DNA from: RQOF01 sp964461135
GTDB taxonomy: Bacteria > Calditrichota > Calditrichia > RBG-13-44-9
NCBI GenBank assembly: GCA_964461135.1
Contig: CAYWTB010000129.1
Span: 1-9,807 of the forward strand
Direction of reading: 5' to 3'
DNA: 9,807 nt
Part shown: piece by piece, positions 6,244 through 9,807 of the stretch
Layout: the number at the start of each line of letters is the position of its first letter
Numbering within the stretch: position 1 is the stretch's first letter
Translations under genes and position numbers: made by a program
Notes under the pieces: model-generated
Databases searched by the model: none
Seen by the model: only the letters and a program-made list of their open reading frames with translations
Told to the model about the DNA's origin: nothing

Positions 6244-6261
6244 AAGAGTCTGGCGGCTCTT
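6244..6261 (+). terminator. Small hairpin after the GxxH gene
   Basis: AAGAGTC (6244-6250), loop TGGC and GGCTCTT (6255-6261) pair over 7 positions including one G-T. It lies 44 bp after the stop. No T-tract follows, only CACTGCCCTTCTCTCTC, so termination is possible but weakly supported. Confidence 0.3.
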
Positions 6262-6394
6262 CACTGCCCTTCTCTCTCAGCCGGTTTTGAAATAAATGAT
6301 CGGTTTTCCCCGGCGTGTAAGTTCAGAAACATTACTACCGCATTATGTTAACAGAATGTTAGAAAAAAATTTTAATTTATTTTAGGATTGGTTT

Positions 6395-7570
6395 ATGAAA
6401 CCTGAGACAGCAATAAAAAACATATTAGTTTTTTGTTTGGTTTTGTCATGCCGATATGCAGGTGAGCCTGAATTTAGTTATAATTATACAATCCCTGAAG
6501 AAATTGATGATGGTTGGGAAACGGCGTCATTGTCATCCGTCAGACTGAACCCGAGGCCAATTGCTCAGATGATGGATCATCTTAATAAGGAAGATGAACA
6601 TAAGATACACAGCATTTTAATAATTAAGGATAATAAGCTTGTATTTGAAGAATATTTTCAGGGATATTTATACAGTAACAATCCTCCCGGATCGGATGGA
6701 GATTATATTCAATACGATAGAGACGTAATACATTTTTTGGCATCCGTAACTAAAAGTGTTACATCCGTATTGGTTGGAATCGCTGTTTCTCAAGGTCATA
6801 TAAGTAGTATTGAAGATAAAGTGTCTGATTACTTACCTCAATATTCGAATATCCTGGTTGGCGAAAAAGCAAATATAACCCTGAGACATTTACTTACAAT
6901 GACCTCGGGCTTGGATTGGGATGAATCAACCTATCCATACGGTGATTACAGAAATGATATAACGCGATTATTTTATAGTGCCGACCCCATAAAATATATT
7001 CTGGAAAAACCGCTATTATCATCACCAGGATCATCCTTCGTTTACAAGGGCGGAGATACGAATGTCCTGGGAGGAGTAATTAAACACTCTTCAGAGTTCA
7101 GTTTGGGAAGGTTTGCAGAACACTATTTATTCGAACCGCTTGAAATTGAAGAATATATCTGGGAGCAATTTGGCAGCGGCGACTTTTTTGCATCCGGCGG
7201 TCTTTATTTACGTCCACGGGATCTGGCTAAAATTGGTCATCTGTTTTTAACTGAGGGATGGTGGCAGGGAAAACATATTCTTTCTGAAAATTGGATAATG
7301 GAATCACAGGAAGTACAGGTGGAAGCAACCTCTACTCCCTGGGCTCATGGATATGGTTTCCAGTGGTGGATTAGAGATTTTATTACCGGAGGAAAAACAT
7401 TCCGGTGTTTCTTTGCAGCCGGCTGGGGAGACCAACATCTGTTCATATTCCCCGGGCAAAATATGATCGTTCAATTCAATAGCGGGAATTATTCTTCCTC
7501 CGTCTCCGGGTATTACTCTTATCCGTTGGTAGAATCGTATATTTTAGCTGCCATTAATGATCCTGCTTAA
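6395..7570 (+). CDS. Serine hydrolase lipoprotein, beta-lactamase/class C fold (COG1680-type)
   Basis: A 391-residue serine hydrolase of the beta-lactamase/penicillin-binding-protein fold. The N-terminus (ILVFCLVLSC) reads as a lipoprotein signal with Cys19, so the protein is probably lipid-anchored outside the inner membrane. Residue -2 (Leu) departs from the strict lipobox. The catalytic S-x-x-K is S117-V-T-K120 in HFLASVTKSVTSVLVGIA. It is followed by the typical DKVSDYLP and ITLRHLLTMTSGLDW blocks. The second motif is Y217 in FVYKGGDTNVLGGVI, a Y-x-G variant of YxN. The third is G343-W-G in FFAAGWGDQHLFIFPG, in place of KTG. These forms are usual for esterase or peptidase-like members rather than true antibiotic beta-lactamases, so I do not predict resistance. 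The ATG is weakly supported by AGGATTG upstream. It is AT-rich like the gene before it and separated from it by 194 bp, so probably transcribed alone. Confidence 0.87.
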   Translation: MKPETAIKNILVFCLVLSCRYAGEPEFSYNYTIPEEIDDGWETASLSSVRLNPRPIAQMMDHLNKEDEHKIHSILIIKDNKLVFEEYFQGYLYSNNPPGSDGDYIQYDRDVIHFLASVTKSVTSVLVGIAVSQGHISSIEDKVSDYLPQYSNILVGEKANITLRHLLTMTSGLDWDESTYPYGDYRNDITRLFYSADPIKYILEKPLLSSPGSSFVYKGGDTNVLGGVIKHSSEFSLGRFAEHYLFEPLEIEEYIWEQFGSGDFFASGGLYLRPRDLAKIGHLFLTEGWWQGKHILSENWIMESQEVQVEATSTPWAHGYGFQWWIRDFITGGKTFRCFFAAGWGDQHLFIFPGQNMIVQFNSGNYSSSVSGYYSYPLVESYILAAINDPA

Positions 7571-7948
7571 TTGCTAAAAAACCATGTTACGAATATAAGT
7601 CCTTATATCTAAACAAGTTAAGCAGGTTGGTCTATAAAGAAAACTTTGGGATGTTTGATGTTGGCCCATATATAATAAAATTTTAGGGGAACAATCAAAT
7701 AATATTCTGACCGGAGTATCCGGGATCAGGCAGGAATATTCCCTTGTTTTCCATATCTGCCTCCCATAATTTCTATTGTATTATTATGTGTGTGGCAGAT
7801 TTGAAACAGTAATAATGTTTACTTCCATATTTGGGGGAGATTCTGATCATTAACTGGAAAATATTGCATTCTCAAAAGGTAATATGAAGAAAATTTTCCA
7901 GAGATTAACAACCTTAAGTGCAAAATAAAACTCGAAAGGATTTTAGTT
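7571..7948. other. 378-bp spacer with two dyads, no gene seen
   Basis: I see no coding region on either strand. Two inverted repeats stand out. At 7701-7740 outer arms AATATTC/GAATATT enclose CTGA/TCAG and a CCGG-AGTAT-CCGG core, giving an imperfect 40-nt hairpin. At 7755-7800 arms ATCTGCC (7755-7761) and GGCAGAT (7794-7800) enclose a 32-nt AT-rich loop. Neither is followed by a T-tract. They could be transcript-end structures of the upstream hydrolase or regulatory leader elements of the downstream gene. No promoter can be placed with confidence. Confidence 0.4.
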
Positions 7949-9214
7949 ATGAAGTTTAGTCAAAAAATATTTCTTTCAATATTATGTTTATCCGTGCTGT
8001 TAATTTTTCAAACAGTATTTTCTGAGGTCAGGCTGCCACGTTTGATAAGCGATGGAATGGTTTTACAGAGAGATACTAATGTTAAAATCTGGGGGTATGC
8101 GGATGTTGGTGAAAAAATAACTATCAATTTTTTGAATAAAATATACAATACAACTGCTGATAAAAAAGGGAAGTGGATTGTAACACTTTCGGCATCAAAA
8201 TCTGGCGGGCCCTACCGAATGGAAATTACCGCCAGCAATCATATTATTCTTAAAAATATTCTGATTGGCGATGTTTGGGTATGTTCGGGACAGTCGAATA
8301 TGGCGTTGTCCATGGATAGGGTGAAAGATAATTACACAGATGCGATCGCTCATTGCGATAATCCGGCTATCAGACAATTTTCAGTTCCCATGAGATATGA
8401 TTTTAACACCCCGCAAGAAGATTTAAAATCCGGTCACTGGAAACCGGCCAATCCGGAGAATATTCTTCATTTCACAGCCATAGGTTATTTCTTTGCCAAA
8501 ACATTATTTGAAAAATATCAGATACCTATTGGTTTAATAAATACAAGTGTGGGCGGTTCCCCAGCTGAAGCATGGTTGAGCGAAGATGCCCTAAAAGCGT
8601 TTCCTACTTATCTTGAAACTGCCATGAAATTTAAGGATAGTACGTATGTCAATCAAATCCTGGAAGAAGATAAAGCTATTAGTGATGCATGGTACAGGCG
8701 TATTCGACAACTCGACGAAGGTTTTTCAGATAGCGAGAAACCATGGTTTGATCCCGCTTGTAACACATCCACATGGCAAACCATGCAGATTCCATCTTAT
8801 TGGGAAGACGAGGGATTGGGGCATGTTAACGGGGTTGTCTGGTTCAGAAAACGGATTTCCCTTCCGGTTTCAATGGCTGATCAACCGGCAAGGTTATTAT
8901 TGGGCAGGATAGTTGACAGTGATTCGGTTTATATTAATGGCAAATTTGTGGGAACAACTTCATATCAGTACCCGCCAAGAAAATATGATGTTCCGGAAAA
9001 TGTGCTTAAGGCCGGAGAAAATATTATTGTTGTCAGAGTTATTAATAATACTGGTAGCGGCGGATTTGTTAAAGATAAGCCTTACCAATTGATTGCAGGA
9101 GGGCAAACAATCGACTTAAAAGGTGAGTGGCAGTACAAATTGGGTGCCGTTATGGATCCGTTACCCACCCCAACCTTTATACGGTGGCAACCATTAGCCC
9201 ATCTTCGACAGTAG
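7949..9214 (+). pseudogene. Sialate O-acetylesterase (SASA/DUF303), 3' truncated next to an IS
   Basis: The remaining 421 residues are the first two thirds of a secreted sialate 9-O-acetylesterase, an enzyme that removes O-acetyl groups from sialic acid or related glycans. AAAGGA (7935-7940) precedes the ATG. A signal peptide (KIFLSILCLSVLLIF, cleavage near VFS-E25) leads into VRLPRLISDGMVLQRD, the usual N-terminal beta domain. The SGNH nucleophile block is GDVWVCSGQSNM with Ser116; INTSVGGSPAEAWL supplies the Gly/Asn blocks. Residues from about 265 to 375 (WFRKRISLP, VYINGKFVG, ENIIVVRVINN) are the inserted galactose-binding-like domain. Family resemblance stops at TFIRWQP (about 9193). The remaining LAHLRQ is foreign, and the WYQGESN region and the Asp/His of the triad are missing. 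Full-length relatives have about 620-700 residues. The break adjoins the minus-strand transposase, so insertion is the likely cause and the product is probably inactive. Confidence 0.82.
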
Positions 9215-9263
9215 TAGGTATAAAAAGAAACGGATAAGTCCATAAAATATAATAATATATCTG
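9191..9263. mobile_element. Probable right-hand terminus of the IS1634-like element
   Basis: The boundary is inferred from two facts. Sialate esterase homology stops at about 9193, and the transposase stop codon is at 9264. The interval (CCATTAGCCCATCTTCGACA and an AT-rich stretch) should contain the terminal inverted repeat. The matching end and any target duplication are outside the window, so the exact base cannot be set. Confidence 0.4.
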
Positions 9264-9807
9264 TTATAATTCAGGTCGAGTCGTGTTACTACAAAATCTC
9301 TGTACCTGTATATCCCGAACTGTTGATGGTTCTTTAATACCCAGTTTATTCAGAATGGATTTTTGCTCCGGGGTTAGATCCGTCAGCAGGCGAATGGTAC
9401 TGCCATTCTGAATAAATTCACCCAAGTAGATTCGTTTCATTTCATCTCTGACTCGTGCCCAGGTTAATCCGATGGTATTCTCGAGGATACGAACCAGAAG
9501 CAAGGCAATAAAACAAAGAAAGATATGACACCGGATGCGCTCGTCTTTGCTGTGATAATTAGGCCGTAATTTCAGTGTGCTTTTCAGTGATCTGAAGGCA
9601 TGTTCCACATCAAAGAGTTGCTTGTATCCGAAAACGATATCCGGAAGAGAAAGGGTGTCATCACTGGTTTCAATCAAGAATTTGCCGTCGTACCGGCTCT
9701 CTTGGGCCACTCTCTGATGGTCTATCTTCAATCGGCCCTCTGGCAGTTCCTGGATATATTTTCCGTAGACCGGATGAGATTTGAGTTCACAAACCTCTTT
9801 GTTGTGT
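9264..9807 (-). CDS. IS1634-like (IS4-superfamily) transposase, C-terminal part
   Basis: The minus-strand frame is open from the window's right edge to TAA at 9264-9266, giving 180 residues. It has no start here; the gene continues beyond 9807. The sequence reads GRLKIDHQRVAQESRYDGKF, then LSLPDIVFGYKQLFDVEHAF, then RSLKSTLKLRPNYHSKDERI, then CHIFLCFIALLLVRILEN. This order is the C-terminal half of the DDE transposase domain in IS1634-type elements: an I-D-x-x-x-V-A-x-x-x-x-x-D-G block, then V-E-x-A-F-R-x-x-K-S with the catalytic Glu (codon 9603-9605) and a Lys seven residues on, then R-P-x-Y-H. The tail DLTPEQKSILNKLGIKEP is also typical. The partner Asp residues lie outside. Nothing in the visible part is broken. 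The element's end should fall between about 9191 and 9263. Confidence 0.85.
   Translation of the reverse strand, partial: HNKEVCELKSHPVYGKYIQELPEGRLKIDHQRVAQESRYDGKFLIETSDDTLSLPDIVFGYKQLFDVEHAFRSLKSTLKLRPNYHSKDERIRCHIFLCFIALLLVRILENTIGLTWARVRDEMKRIYLGEFIQNGSTIRLLTDLTPEQKSILNKLGIKEPSTVRDIQVQRFCSNTTRPEL

Noticed and set aside
6395..7570. Antibiotic-resistance beta-lactamase
   Set aside because: SVTK is present, but YKG and GWG replace the YxN and KTG motifs typical of class C enzymes. The sequence fits the general esterase/peptidase branch.
1133..7948. Integron gene-cassette array (single + strand genes, long spacers, hairpins)
   Set aside because: I looked for paired RYYYAAC/GTTRRRY sites at gene ends. 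A few isolated GTTRRRY matches (for example GTTAAGC near 7617) have no partner at the right distance, and no integrase is present.

Overview
The window looks like an accessory or loosely packed stretch of a bacterial chromosome. All intact genes lie on the + strand, each apparently transcribed alone with long spacers between them, and there are mobile-element remnants at both edges. Several products are secreted or membrane anchored (DinB-like protein, C69 dipeptidase, EreA/ChaN-like protein, beta-lactamase-fold lipoprotein, sialate O-acetylesterase). Together with weak or absent Shine-Dalgarno sequences on some genes and the family repertoire, this suggests a Gram-negative of the FCB type (Bacteroidota, Calditrichota, KSB1 or similar). 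That placement is inference; there is no taxonomic marker gene.

Layout from left to right. Positions 1-150 hold the C-terminal tail of a DUF1670-like protein. An NmrA-type NAD(P)-binding oxidoreductase (230-1132) follows, behind a 20-bp near-perfect palindrome. A DinB/YfiT-like protein with a signal peptide (1407-1979) has a Fur-box-like dyad upstream. About 800 bp without a gene (1980-2780) is filled with degenerate 7-nt tandem repeats and several hairpins. These include two 60-nt copies of one element whose 9-bp stem shows two compensatory base-pair changes. A secreted C69 dipeptidase follows (2781-4388). Next is a decayed CPBP intramembrane protease (4457-4970), with all catalytic motifs still present but spread over alternating reading frames. 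Then come an EreA/ChaN/TraB-type GxxH protein (5031-6200), a serine hydrolase lipoprotein (6395-7570), and a sialate O-acetylesterase (7949-9214) cut off before its catalytic His. The right edge holds the 3' part of an IS1634-like transposase on the minus strand (9264-9807), which probably caused that truncation.

I see no multi-gene pathway and no recognisable defence, toxin-antitoxin, CRISPR or phage system. The genes read as independent hydrolase or detoxification-type functions in a region subject to insertion, decay and repeat expansion. The most unusual signal is the non-coding block at 1980-2684, with covarying structured repeats embedded in heptanucleotide arrays. The next is the freshly broken CPBP gene.
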